Assembly (NCBI GenBank): GCA_036504875.1
Contig: DASXUK010000029.1
Coordinates: 1 to 64,000, forward strand
Direction: 5' to 3'
Origin: JACPFJ01 sp036504875
Lineage (GTDB): Bacteria > Desulfobacterota > Desulfuromonadia > Geobacterales > Pseudopelobacteraceae
DNA length: 64,000 nucleotides
Position numbers and translations under genes: made by a program. The notes beneath the pieces were generated by a model. That model did no database searches. It saw only the letters and a list, made by a program, of their open reading frames with translations, and was not told where the DNA came from. This document shows, piece by piece, positions 18,261 to 26,997 of the stretch (the first letter of the stretch is position 1; each line of letters opens with the position of its first letter).

Positions 18261-18447
18261 AATACGCTATTCCTTTCAACTAACAGCCTGCTTTTCTTAA
18301 AATATAACATTATATAGATTTTAACGCTGAAAGCAAAGTAGTAAAAGGAAGTAAATATTTTGTGGAGATTTATATGGATCAAATGCAAAAGACCTTGCAG
18401 TTAATCCGCAAAGCCTTTTTATCGATGCTTCCCTGTTGATCAGATAT

Positions 18448-20901
18448 TTACAGCTTAAACCAGCCCACCATCTGGCGCAGATCGGTTGCCAGGCGTGCAA
18501 AACTGTCCGAGGTGCCCTTGATGTCGTTGACCGAGACGGAAACCTGGCGGGTGACATCGTTGATGGTCAGCATGGTGCGGTTGACGTCCTCGGCGGTGGC
18601 GGATTGTTCCTCGGTAGCGGTTGCGATAGTCTGCACCATGTCGAAAACCTGTTCCACACAGGTGACTATCTCGAGCATGGCCTTCTGTGTAGTATCTACA
18701 TGTGTAACAATCTTTTCAATAGCTATACGCTCACCTTTCATTGACGAAACCGAGGCTTGAACCTCGGACTGCATTGATTGGACAGTGGCTGCAATATCGT
18801 TGGCCGATTCAGTGGAACGGTGAGCCAGTTGTCGGACGCTGTCCGCCACCACGGCGAATCCGCGCCCCATATCTCCGGCGCGGGCCGCTTCGATGGATGC
18901 GTTTAAAGCCAGCAGATTAGTCTGGTCGGCAATGTCCTTGATGATGTCTACGATTTCATTTATCGATTCGGACTTGACCCCCAGCGCCTCGACCCGTTCA
19001 ACCGATTTTTTTACTACTTCCGCGAACACGAGCAGTTCCTGCGAGGTGGCATCGAGCGCACCCCGGCCATCAAGAGCGATCTGTTTCATTCTGCCGGCTG
19101 AGTCGGCTGTATTGCCGGCGTTGGTGGTGACATCCTGAATTGTCTGGGTCATTTGAGTCATGGCAGTGACTGATTGCTCTATCTGCTGTGTTTGGCTGCC
19201 GGAGTTCCCCTCCAGCTGGGCCGCGGTGGCGGATAACTCCTCCGCGCTGGTTGCCACCGTAGTGGTGGAATCGGAGATCTTTCCAACCATATCGCGAAGA
19301 TTGACAACCATTTTTTCCATGGAAGTCTGGACTTGCCCGAATTCATCGTTAGAGTTCTGCATCGCGCCGACCTGCAGGTTTCCATCGGCTACATTTTCCG
19401 AAATCTGAATGAGTTGGCCGAGCGGTTTAGAAACCGAGCGAAAAACCCATATGCCGAACATTACCCCGATAATCGCCGCGCCGATACTGATGGCGATCAA
19501 CAGCGAAATGCTGCTTTTCACCATCTTGTTGACCGAAGCGATTGCCTTTTCCTGGTCTCCGCGTGCTGCGGTTACGGTCGCCTTGCCCTTTTCTGCCTGT
19601 TTCAGCACGATGTCGCGCAGCTTCAGGGTCACCTGAATAGCCTTCTGCTCCATATCGAAGTGACGCTTGAGGGTTACCACGATACCGTTGTTAGCGAAAA
19701 GCATGCTTTGAACCCCGTTCAGGGAGCTGTTTGCGCTTTGCAATACCTGCAACTCCTTTTTAACACCCAGCTTGCTCATTGATTTGTCAAGGCTCCTGAC
19801 CGACTCGCTCACCTTGGCGAACTTGGTTTTTATTATTGGGACAGTGGCGTCAATCTCCTGGACGGAGTTGAAGGTGAACAGGCGGGTCGATTCTGTCTCA
19901 ATGGCCTGTCCCAGGCTCGTCAGCACCGAATTGGTTACCAGGATCGTATTGGCCATGTTGGACTGGGTGAAATTGCTGCCCTGGTTGGTGGATTCAACCG
20001 TGTAATTGTCGCTGGCCTGCACGGCGTCCTGGTCAATCGCCAAAAACAGGGTGTTGATCCTGTCGGCGATATCCTTGCCTAAAACATCAACCTTGCCTTT
20101 GCTGTCCTCGTCTTTTTGTGACAGGTAGACCTGCTGGAGTTTCTGAAGTTCGTCTAGTTTTTCAACAACATTCTTGACCTCGGCAAAGGACGCCTGTGTA
20201 TTTTTAATGTATTCGTTCTGGTTAAGCTTGCTGGTGGCAGCATTAATTTTGCCCTTGGCAATCAGCAGGACGGTTTTCTTCTGGGCATTCTGGATCTCAT
20301 AAAAGGCAAGCTGAAGATCTTTGACGACCGTTCGGGCCGCATCAACACTGCGCAGGCGGCCGGAGAGCCGGCTGGTGTCTTCCAGGGCGGTACTGAAGGC
20401 GCTAGAGCGGTTCATCTGCAAGTTTCTGATCTTGTTGTCCAATTCCTTCAGTCGACTATTTGCCTCCAGAAGGCGCTTTCCCAAGGCCTTGTAGGAGATT
20501 TCTGCATCATCCTGCGACTTCAGCTTGCTGGCGACTGTTTCAAATAATTCTGTGGCCACCTGTTGCAGCTCGTCATGCGTGGTCAACTTGGAGTCTCCGC
20601 TCAGCGCCTCCAGTTGGGATTGGGCGGTCTTGACCTCAGCCAGGGCCTTCTCTGCCTCACCACGAAAGACCTGCAACTCCTTCGCGTTTACGGCGGCGTT
20701 TACCTTGGCCAGGCTTGCCGTGGCACCTTGTATCTCGCGCTGAAATTCCAGGGTGCGCATCTGATAGGGGGTGCTGCGTTGGGTCAGATAGGAAAGCTTG
20801 CCGCTGATGAACAGCATTCCGAAGATGCTGGTGGCTACTACGGCAGCAACGATGATTAACACGACAACTATGTTTATGGTGAGTTTTGCCTTGATTTTCA
20901 T
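18448..20901 (-). CDS. methyl-accepting chemotaxis protein with large helical periplasmic domain
   Basis: 817 residues: TM1 at about 11-33, a mostly helical periplasmic region of about 430 residues (HBM-like, two helical bundles), TM2 at about 463-485, HAMP to about 540, and a cytoplasmic signalling domain with the hairpin tip DQTNLLALNASIEAARAGDMGRGFAVVADSVR. It should sense a periplasmic ligand and control CheA. No CheR-docking pentapeptide is seen at the C-terminus (ends MVGWFKL). Two PstS-like binding proteins lie directly upstream on the same strand, which suggests a binding-protein-dependent input. Confidence 0.9.
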   Translation of the reverse strand: MKIKAKLTINIVVVLIIVAAVVATSIFGMLFISGKLSYLTQRSTPYQMRTLEFQREIQGATASLAKVNAAVNAKELQVFRGEAEKALAEVKTAQSQLEALSGDSKLTTHDELQQVATELFETVASKLKSQDDAEISYKALGKRLLEANSRLKELDNKIRNLQMNRSSAFSTALEDTSRLSGRLRSVDAARTVVKDLQLAFYEIQNAQKKTVLLIAKGKINAATSKLNQNEYIKNTQASFAEVKNVVEKLDELQKLQQVYLSQKDEDSKGKVDVLGKDIADRINTLFLAIDQDAVQASDNYTVESTNQGSNFTQSNMANTILVTNSVLTSLGQAIETESTRLFTFNSVQEIDATVPIIKTKFAKVSESVRSLDKSMSKLGVKKELQVLQSANSSLNGVQSMLFANNGIVVTLKRHFDMEQKAIQVTLKLRDIVLKQAEKGKATVTAARGDQEKAIASVNKMVKSSISLLIAISIGAAIIGVMFGIWVFRSVSKPLGQLIQISENVADGNLQVGAMQNSNDEFGQVQTSMEKMVVNLRDMVGKISDSTTTVATSAEELSATAAQLEGNSGSQTQQIEQSVTAMTQMTQTIQDVTTNAGNTADSAGRMKQIALDGRGALDATSQELLVFAEVVKKSVERVEALGVKSESINEIVDIIKDIADQTNLLALNASIEAARAGDMGRGFAVVADSVRQLAHRSTESANDIAATVQSMQSEVQASVSSMKGERIAIEKIVTHVDTTQKAMLEIVTCVEQVFDMVQTIATATEEQSATAEDVNRTMLTINDVTRQVSVSVNDIKGTSDSFARLATDLRQMVGWFKL

Positions 20902-20951
20902 AGGTCAGTTTCCTTTAAGCGGTACTAACGCTGGAGCTGAAACGATGGCTA

Positions 20952-21710
20952 TTATTTGATCAGTTTAGCACCGTCACTCTTGATGAAATCGAGTAGCTTT
21001 TTGACTTTGGAGGATGGTTCGCCCTTGGTTAGAAGTGTAATGGAGCGGGCTACTTCGGGAGACTGGGGGGACCAGACCTGGCCGTCAACAACAGCCGCCG
21101 GTCCGATTCCGATGGCTTCAAGGTTTGACTTGACCTTGTCCTTGATATCATCGGCGGTGGTTGCATCGAGCACTTCTTTGGTTGCCGGTGCGCCGTCTAG
21201 TATGATTTTGGTAAACATGGTGTTCGTACCGGGTATTAGCGTGCCCCAGACAACAAGGATCGGCATGTCTTTACCACCGACCTCCTTCCAGTTGGCGATC
21301 TTTCCGGTGAAGATACCCTGGAGTTGTTCCTTGGTAAGCTTCTCGATCCGGTTGTCCTTGTGGGTGATTACGGCAATGCGGTCCTTGCCGATCACCGCGC
21401 TCTGGTAGCCGGCAGGATTCTTTATCTCGTTGCCTTCCTTTGCCATCAACTTCTGCCATTCGTCATAGCTTAGGCCAGCTGCGGCTGCCTCTACATTGCC
21501 CTTATCCAGGTCCAGAAAGGCTTGTTTGGGGCCGTTGGAGATTACTGACAGCGTAAGTCCGGTCGCCTTTTCAAAGGCGGCCTTGATCGGTTTGAACACG
21601 TTCTCGGTTGGTGCCGCGCCGGCGCCGATTCGCAGTTCTTCCGCTGCTGATAAGGTGACACTGAGAATAGAACCTAAGAGTACAAAGCCAATTAATTTTA
21701 ACGATTTCAT
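20952..21710 (-). CDS. PstS-like periplasmic substrate-binding protein 1
   Basis: 252 residues with a signal peptide (about 1-22, SVTLSAAEE) and a PBP-like domain of the phosphate/tungstate/molybdate type: LRIGAGAAPTENVFKPIKAAFEKATG, a central TKEQLQGIFTGKIANWKEVGG, and a TTADDIKDKVKSNLEAIGIGPAAVV end. The GIFTGKIxNWxxVGG block is typical of PstS-like proteins. No ABC permease or ATPase is nearby. It lies 50 bases upstream of the chemoreceptor gene, so a sensing role is plausible. The ligand cannot be told from the sequence. Confidence 0.8.
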   Translation of the reverse strand: MKSLKLIGFVLLGSILSVTLSAAEELRIGAGAAPTENVFKPIKAAFEKATGLTLSVISNGPKQAFLDLDKGNVEAAAAGLSYDEWQKLMAKEGNEIKNPAGYQSAVIGKDRIAVITHKDNRIEKLTKEQLQGIFTGKIANWKEVGGKDMPILVVWGTLIPGTNTMFTKIILDGAPATKEVLDATTADDIKDKVKSNLEAIGIGPAAVVDGQVWSPQSPEVARSITLLTKGEPSSKVKKLLDFIKSDGAKLIK

Positions 21711-21823
21711 TTAATATCCTCTCTTAATAAAATCAAGTCTAATGGTTGGTGCGGAAGATAACATATAAAAAACTATATGTGAAAGCAAAACAGGATGAGC
21801 GGTTTGACACAATCAGTGAGGTA

Positions 21824-21872
21824 GAAAAAAATGCCGGCCTGCTGAGTTGTTTCGCTTTAGCAGAACCGGCAT
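21824..21872 (-). terminator. rho-independent terminator after substrate-binding protein 2
   Basis: On the minus strand, ATGCCGG plus an inner TCTGCTA arm pairs with AGCAG and CCGGCAT, followed by a run of T. It lies 30 bases past the stop at 21903. It separates the second binding-protein gene from the first, so the three-gene group is not a simple single operon. Confidence 0.75.
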
Positions 21873-21902
21873 ATAATTTACTGCTTTGAATGAAATTTGC
21901 TG

Positions 21903-22673
21903 TTATTCCTTAATATATTTTTTTCCATCCGTGTTGATGAAGTCGATTAGTTTTTGAATCTTGGGGGCTGGTTTTCCGTTGGTAACCATAATGACGGGTC
22001 GCGAGAAGTCAGGGGTTTCGACAGCCTTGACGGTCTTATCCCGGATATAGCCGGGGCCAAAACCGATCGCTTCGGGATTGGCGGCTACCTTCTCCCGTAG
22101 GTCTTCAAAACGTCCAGCTTCGAGCACATCGTTCAGGTAGGGTTGGTTATCCAAGGCAAGTTTTGAGAATACCCCGTTGGTTGCGGGATTGATCTTGGAG
22201 AGCACCACTATAATAGGAGCATCGGCGCCACCGACATCCTTCCAGTTGGATATCTTTCCGGTAAAGATGTCTTTGAGCTGTTCCTTGGAGAGCTTGCTGA
22301 CCGGGTTTCCGGGGTGGATAATTGTAAAAATACTGCTTCTTCCTATTGTGGTGGCTATATGGCTGGCTGGATCCTTGACCTCGATATTTGCCTTTTTTGC
22401 CGTCACAAGCAGGTCTTCGTAGCTCTGGCCGGCGGTTGACGTCTCGACTTCGTTGTTCAGCAATTGCTTGAATGCGATTGTAGCGTTGCTGAAGATGATG
22501 TTCAGTTTGATACCGGTCTCTTTTTCAAAGGCAGCCTTGCAGGGGTTGATTATGCCATCGAGCGGGGCGCCGCCCCCGCCGATCTTGATCTCTTCTCCAA
22601 GAACTGTTGACGCAATCAGCAGAAGCACGGCGACAAGGAATGGAACGTAGCGGCGGACTAATTGTGTGTTCAT
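21903..22673 (-). CDS. PstS-like periplasmic substrate-binding protein 2
   Basis: 256 residues with a signal peptide (about 1-26) and the same fold as the neighbouring binding protein: IKIGGGGAPLDGIINPCKAAFEKETG, SKEQLKDIFTGKISNWKDVGG, and a REKVAANPEAIGFGPGYI end. The two are clear paralogues. The start at 22673 has GAGG five bases upstream; a GTG two codons earlier is less likely. It ends in its own terminator. As with its neighbour, no transporter genes are linked. Confidence 0.8.
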   Translation of the reverse strand: MNTQLVRRYVPFLVAVLLLIASTVLGEEIKIGGGGAPLDGIINPCKAAFEKETGIKLNIIFSNATIAFKQLLNNEVETSTAGQSYEDLLVTAKKANIEVKDPASHIATTIGRSSIFTIIHPGNPVSKLSKEQLKDIFTGKISNWKDVGGADAPIIVVLSKINPATNGVFSKLALDNQPYLNDVLEAGRFEDLREKVAANPEAIGFGPGYIRDKTVKAVETPDFSRPVIMVTNGKPAPKIQKLIDFINTDGKKYIKE

Positions 22674-22764
22674 GAGCACCTCGACTATGGTTGAGATTTG
22701 AAATAAGCAGAAATTTTATAGCATTTACTTAATATTAAAAACAAATAAAAACAGTTAGGTCCTT

Positions 22765-23748
22765 CTAGAGCCCATCCTGGGCTGCGATGCTTCCGCTTCA
22801 GGTGAAGCCCGATCCGGCTGTGCAGGAGTAGCAATGGTAATCAGTAGGTACTGAGGTGCCGGGTGTTGGCAGTGTTTTTAGTTCAGATATGTGGGTGAGC
22901 TTGCCGCTATGAGGTAGTTTGGATGCCAGATTGAAGTCGCAATCGAATAGATTGCCATGCCAGTCGACAGACAGGATTGAGCGACACATTAGGGAGGGGA
23001 TGGTGATGGGATTAAAGTTGTTAAGCAACTTCTGACGATATTCAGTGAGATTTCCTGAGCTGGTTAGCCATTCCAGGAAGCGCCCCAAGGGCGCGTTTGC
23101 AAATGAGAACACGTTGTTGAAGGATATATGGTGTTTTTGGCTCAACTCCTGCCGGAATCGCTTCTGTATGGCTTCCTGACCGGCCGGTAAAAATGCCCCG
23201 CTCGGATTGGCTACCAGGTCCAGAATTAATCCACTCTCAGCGACGCCGTAGCCTAGGTGGTTCAGCATTTTAAGAACATCCAGGCTGGTTTGCCACACCC
23301 CCTTGCCTCTTTGTGCATCGGTCTGGGCGGTGTTGACGGCTGGCAGCGAGGCCGCGATGATTAAGCGGTGTTGTTGGTAAAGCTCAGGCAGTCCAGCTGA
23401 TTGAGGCCGCGCCAGGGCAGTCAGATTGCTACGGACGATCAGTCGGGAGGTAAGCTTTGAAAGTCGCTTGATCATATAGGGCAGCTGAGGCAGCAGCTCG
23501 GGCGCTCCACCGGTAATATCTATTGTTTCGAACCTGAAGCGTTCAGCACAGGCGACGACGGCCTCAGAAGTCTCAAAGCACATCGACTCCGGCCTTGTCG
23601 GGCCCGATTCCAGGTGGCAATGCCTGCAAGCCAGGTCACAGGTCAGCCCGATATTAACCTGCAGGGTGGTGGTTTGGCTTTTTGTCAATGCCAGCCCATG
23701 CTGGGCGAGGGTCTGTTCAAAGCTGGGTATGGCGATCGGCTCGGTCAT
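22765..23748 (-). CDS. arsS: ArsS-like radical SAM protein, probable selenoprotein (TGA at 22798-22800 read as Sec)
   Basis: 327 residues if the in-frame TGA (codon 317) is read as selenocysteine, 316 if it is a stop. The radical SAM cluster is C37-x3-C41-x2-C44 (CDLACRHC), the C-terminal DUF3641-type region has SILSVDWHGNLFDCDFN and CYSCTAG. In ArsS proteins the ending is close to CTAGAGSSCGG; here it reads CTAGSGFT-TGA-SGSIAAQDGL-TAG, so the TGA falls exactly on the conserved Cys. A SECIS-like hairpin follows 14 bases later. The ATG at 23748 fits the family N-terminus but has no clear ribosome site; a GTG at 23787 is the alternative. ArsS acts in arsenosugar synthesis. The downstream partners (AhpD-like, TVP38-like) are typical; arsM is not seen. 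Confidence 0.75.
22769..22783 (-). promoter_or_regulatory. candidate bacterial SECIS hairpin
   Basis: On the minus strand AGCCC (22783-22779), loop AGGAT (22778-22774) and GGGCT (22773-22769) form a perfect 5-bp stem. It begins 14 bases after the in-frame TGA, which puts the loop 19 bases after it, with G as second loop base. Bacterial SECIS elements are expected to have the apical loop some 16-37 bases after the UGA and a G in the first two loop positions. Confidence 0.6.
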
Positions 23749-23839
23749 AATAGGGATGGTACCATTTTCTTCTGAATGCACATCCACGTCTTAAAATTAT
23801 CTGCTTTCGTGTAAAGATTTAAAAACAATCAGAAGCATC

Positions 23840-23887
23840 CTCTCACAAAGCTCACAAAGCTTGCGGAGAATAGCTGGCGAGTGAGAG
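23840..23887. repeat. short intergenic palindrome (CTCTCAC...GTGAGAG)
   Basis: CTCTCAC at 23840-23846 pairs with GTGAGAG at 23881-23887, with inner CACAAAG copies in tandem. It lies in the gap between the AhpD-like and ArsS-like genes and resembles the longer element at 27873-27983. Confidence 0.5.
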
Positions 23888-23932
23888 AAAGTTTTTTATT
23901 CATACGAAGAACCACCTTTATGCAATCTATCA

Positions 23933-24265
23933 TCATAACGAAAGCTTCTCGGCGATCTTCCTCATCTGCACGCCATGAACCAGTGTGGCTCCGCCCCGGA
24001 TGGCGCTGGCCACATGAACCGCCTCGGTCATTTCCTCCAAATTGGATCCCTTTTCCAGACAGCCTTGGGTATAGGCATCGATACAGTAAGGGCATTGCAC
24101 GGCATGAGCTACGGCCAGGGCAATCAGCGCCTTTTCCCGCTCGGTCAGCGCCCCTTCGGCAAAGACCGCGCCGTAATAATCAAAAAACTTCTTACCCAAT
24201 TCGGGCGCGTCCTTGGCAATATCGCCAAAGCTTGGTAAATCAGCCGGATCATAATAGGTTTTCAT
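23933..24265 (-). CDS. AhpD-like carboxymuconolactone decarboxylase family protein (arsenosugar-associated type)
   Basis: 110 residues of the AhpD fold with the redox pair C58-P-Y-C61 (AVQCPYCIDAY) and the following His/Glu region. Proteins of this type are often found next to ArsS. In some relatives the first Cys is selenocysteine; here it is Cys. It may act as a thiol peroxidase or oxidoreductase. It starts one base after the stop of the TVP38-like gene and precedes the ArsS-like gene by a gap that holds a palindrome. Confidence 0.82.
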   Translation of the reverse strand: MKTYYDPADLPSFGDIAKDAPELGKKFFDYYGAVFAEGALTEREKALIALAVAHAVQCPYCIDAYTQGCLEKGSNLEEMTEAVHVASAIRGGATLVHGVQMRKIAEKLSL

Positions 24266-24266
24266 G

Positions 24267-24944
24267 TCAGTTGTTTCTCCCCTTGTATTTGTTGTAAAGG
24301 GCTGGCAGCAAGGAAAACAGCCCCAGTAGCGTAAAGGAAACCAGCACCCGTGGCGAGGTGATCTCTCTTAAAGAGGTAATCGTGGCCAGACTGGCCCCGG
24401 CATTCACGTACACAAAGCCTCCCGGAATGATCCCGATAAATGTACCGATAATGAAGGTGCGCAATGGCAGGCGGGTGACGCCCGCTGCCAGGTTGATCAG
24501 GAAAAAAGGGAAGAGCGGCACCAGGCGCAGAAAAAGCAGATAACCGAGCCCTTGTCTCTCAAGCTCACGATTGATGCCGTCCAGTCGGTGCCCAAATCTC
24601 TTCAGCACAAGATCCTGCAGCAGGTAGCGTGACACCAGGAAGGCCAGCACGGCTCCGATTGAGGCGCCACAGACGGCATAAAGTGTGCCCAGTACGGGAC
24701 CAAATATGACGCCGGCGGCCAGGGAAAGGATGGCGGCGCCGGGCAGCGACAGGGCGGTCTGGAGGATGTAGATGCCCATGAAACCGGCCACCATTGCTAG
24801 TTTGTGGCTGGCATAATAATCCAGCAGCGTCTGACGATTTTCCTTGAGAGCAGCAAGTGTTAATAAATGAGTCAGATCAAGATAAAAAAAGAGCCCGATA
24901 GCGGCTGCAGCAAAGGCGAGCAGAATGAATTTGTTACTGTTCAT
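24267..24944 (-). CDS. TVP38/TMEM64 (DedA/SNARE-associated) membrane protein
   Basis: 225 residues with about five or six hydrophobic helices and the VTT-domain core: GAAILSLAAGVIFGPVLGTLYAVCGASIGAVLAFLVSRYL, later FLRLVPLFPFFLINLAAGVTRL and GTFIGIIPGGFVYVNAGA. It is an inner-membrane protein; relatives act in lipid scrambling or metal/metalloid handling. This family is a frequent neighbour of ArsS-type genes, and here it directly precedes the AhpD-like gene. Confidence 0.85.
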   Translation of the reverse strand: MNSNKFILLAFAAAAIGLFFYLDLTHLLTLAALKENRQTLLDYYASHKLAMVAGFMGIYILQTALSLPGAAILSLAAGVIFGPVLGTLYAVCGASIGAVLAFLVSRYLLQDLVLKRFGHRLDGINRELERQGLGYLLFLRLVPLFPFFLINLAAGVTRLPLRTFIIGTFIGIIPGGFVYVNAGASLATITSLREITSPRVLVSFTLLGLFSLLPALYNKYKGRNN

Positions 24945-24995
24945 GGGTCATGATCTCGTCAGGCTGGAAGGTTTATTCGGGCAAATGGAGGGAAT

Positions 24996-25025
24996 GAAAC
25001 GGGCTGCAGAGGAACCCGCAGCCCG
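24996..25025 (-). terminator. rho-independent terminator after the ferritin-like gene
   Basis: CGGGCTGC (25000-25007) and GCAGCCCG (25018-25025) form an 8-bp perfect stem. On the minus strand a short T-rich stretch follows. It lies just past the stop at 25033. Confidence 0.6.
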
Positions 25026-25032
25026 CATAGGT

Positions 25033-25509
25033 TTAATTTTCAGTCATAAAATGTTGCTCGTAAAGATCTTCCAACGTTTGCAGGTGCCGGGTTTCCTCTT
25101 TTAGGAGCTGGGCAAACAGGTTTCCCATGGGCGCGCCGGCGCAACCGTTTGCTAACTTGCCGTAGTAATCAACGGCGCCTTTTTCCAAGTGTATGGCGTA
25201 GATAAGGGCTTCGCGAACACCGGACTCGGGGCCCAGTTCCTGTTTTTTAAAGACATAATCCAGGTGCATGGTGGGGGGGACCGGCTGATCAAGGAATGCA
25301 TCACCGCCCATTCGGCCTTCAAGGAGTGCCTTCTCCAGCTGGTGTTTATGCTCCAGCTCATCCAGGGCGTTGTCCCTGAGGATCTCGCGCGCCCCTTTGT
25401 TGGTCACCTTGCGTAGGGCGGCCAGGTAGTGGCGGAAGCCTTCGTTCTCCATCTCGATGGCCAGCTCTACCGCCGCATCAAAGGTGTAGCAGACTTGATT
25501 ATCAGTCAT
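25033..25509 (-). CDS. ferritin-like/rubrerythrin-type diiron protein
   Basis: 158 residues, a four-helix ferritin-like protein. Glu/His ligands are visible as ELAIEMENEGFRHY, DELEHKHQLEKALLEG, IHLEKGAVDYYGKL and EETRHLQTLEDLYEQH, i.e. the ExxH-type pairs expected for a diiron site. There is no C-terminal rubredoxin domain. It may scavenge peroxide or handle iron. The ATG at 25509 has GGAGGAG at good spacing; a longer frame from 25551 lacks one. It heads the group leading to the ArsS-like gene but is followed by its own terminator. Confidence 0.82.
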   Translation of the reverse strand: MTDNQVCYTFDAAVELAIEMENEGFRHYLAALRKVTNKGAREILRDNALDELEHKHQLEKALLEGRMGGDAFLDQPVPPTMHLDYVFKKQELGPESGVREALIYAIHLEKGAVDYYGKLANGCAGAPMGNLFAQLLKEETRHLQTLEDLYEQHFMTEN

Positions 25510-25672
25510 GATTAGTTCTCCTCCGGGGGAATATATAAAGCATTTGTACAATCACAGAAGCAATATTAGAAAATACAAGTTTAACAGTATACACATTCCA
25601 ACAGCATTTCAAGGTTAAGGATGATTTGCTTTTAAAACCGTTTGCGCCCCCAGTCAGTCACAGGGCAGGCAG

Positions 25673-26188
25673 TTATTCCTCGATCAACCGGGCGGTTTTT
25701 ATGAATACCGGTTCAACAGGCACGTCGCCATGTCCCTTGAAATTGCCTGTTTTTACAGCCCGAATCTGGTCAACTACATCCATACCATCCACTACCTGGC
25801 CAAAGACGCAGTAGCCGAAGCGATCCTGCTGCTTGCCCTGGTGATCAAGAAAGTTATTATCCACCACATTAATGAAAAACTGCGAGGTGGCTGAGTCAAC
25901 GACTGCGGTGCGGGCCATGGCCAGTGTGCCGCGTTTGTTGGAGAGGCCGTTGGTGGCCTCGTTCTTGATGGCGAATTTCGGCTTTTTCTGCTCCAGCTCC
26001 TGATTCATGCCGCCTCCCTGAATCATGAACTCCTTGATGACCCGGTGAAAGATCAGGCCGTCATAAAAACCTTCCTTTACATAGGAAAGGATATTTTTAA
26101 CCGTAATGGGTGCCTTGTCTTTAAAAAGCTCGACTTTTATGTTGCCCATGGATGTTTCCAGCATGACTTGCGGGTTCTGCTCGGACAT
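25673..26188 (-). CDS. cyclophilin-type peptidyl-prolyl cis-trans isomerase
   Basis: 171 residues, a single cyclophilin domain with the active-site stretch GLIFHRVIKEFMIQGG (Arg and Phe of the catalytic site), GTLAMAR and SQFFINVVDN, and FGYCVFGQVVDGMDVVDQI. No signal peptide, so it is likely cytoplasmic. It speeds proline isomerisation in protein folding. GGGAGG six bases before the ATG at 26188 fixes the start; the longer frame from 26242 is unlikely. Confidence 0.92.
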   Translation of the reverse strand: MSEQNPQVMLETSMGNIKVELFKDKAPITVKNILSYVKEGFYDGLIFHRVIKEFMIQGGGMNQELEQKKPKFAIKNEATNGLSNKRGTLAMARTAVVDSATSQFFINVVDNNFLDHQGKQQDRFGYCVFGQVVDGMDVVDQIRAVKTGNFKGHGDVPVEPVFIKTARLIEE

Positions 26189-26342
26189 CTTGAACCTCCC
26201 TCGACTGGTGCTGCTCATATTTTTATCAATTATCCTGATCATTTAACATATTTTTTAGGAAAAACAAACTCTTTTTGGGTGGTTGCCAAACAGGAGGTGC
26301 TGGGGTATGTTGGGTAAGTATTCCATGTTAATAGGAGGTTCC

Positions 26343-26981
26343 ATGAAATCTGCACTCTTTTTAATCTGTATGGTTGTAACCTGTCTTATTGGCAACAACG
26401 CACTGGCCATGTCAAATACAAGTACCTATCAGAAAGCTTTTCCTGCTCTGCCTGAAAGCCGGGCTGAAATCGGTTCGCCGGCACCGGTATTCACTCTGGA
26501 AGGGGTGGTTGATCTGCAGATCAAAAAGGTTAGCTTGGCCGAATACCAAGGTAAATGGGTGGTGTTGTTCTTCTATCCGGCTGACTTCAGTCTGGTCTGC
26601 CCGACTGAGATTAAGGGCTTTAACAAAGCCCTGCCTGATTTCCGGCAGGCCAATGCCGAGGTGCTGGCGGTTTCGGTGGACAGCAAGTTTTCTCACCTGG
26701 CATGGATCAAGAGCGGTGCCTTGGACAAGCTTGATTATCCGCTCTTGTCTGATTTCAGCAAGCAGGTTTCACGGGCTTATGGCGTGTTGAATGAAGAAAA
26801 TAGCGCGGCCCGACGGGGCTTGTTCATCATCGATCCGAACGGGGTGATTCAATACCGGGTGGTACATAGCGACAAGGTCGGGCGTAGCGTCGAGGAGACA
26901 CTGCGGGTACTCAAGGCGCTGCAGACCGAGGAGCTTTGTCCGCTTAACTGGAAGCCGGGCGAAAAAACTTTAAAGAAATAG
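26343..26981 (+). CDS. exported 2-Cys peroxiredoxin (AhpC/TSA family)
   Basis: 212 residues. The signal peptide (about 1-22, NNALAMS) is followed by a peroxiredoxin domain with the peroxidatic Cys in FSLVCPTEI (C86) and a resolving Cys in EELCPLNW (C199), as in typical 2-Cys enzymes. It should reduce hydrogen peroxide in the periplasm, which is less common than the cytoplasmic form. AGGAGG lies four bases before the ATG at 26343; the longer frame upstream is not used. prmC follows after 16 bases. Confidence 0.88.
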   Translation: MKSALFLICMVVTCLIGNNALAMSNTSTYQKAFPALPESRAEIGSPAPVFTLEGVVDLQIKKVSLAEYQGKWVVLFFYPADFSLVCPTEIKGFNKALPDFRQANAEVLAVSVDSKFSHLAWIKSGALDKLDYPLLSDFSKQVSRAYGVLNEENSAARRGLFIIDPNGVIQYRVVHSDKVGRSVEETLRVLKALQTEELCPLNWKPGEKTLKK

Positions 26982-26997
26982 GAAGTAATGAAAATCT

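Noticed and set aside
18373..18438. 21-codon plus-strand frame between the RNase E/G and chemoreceptor genes
   Set aside because: There is a GGAG upstream, but the frame is too short and lacks any recognisable feature.
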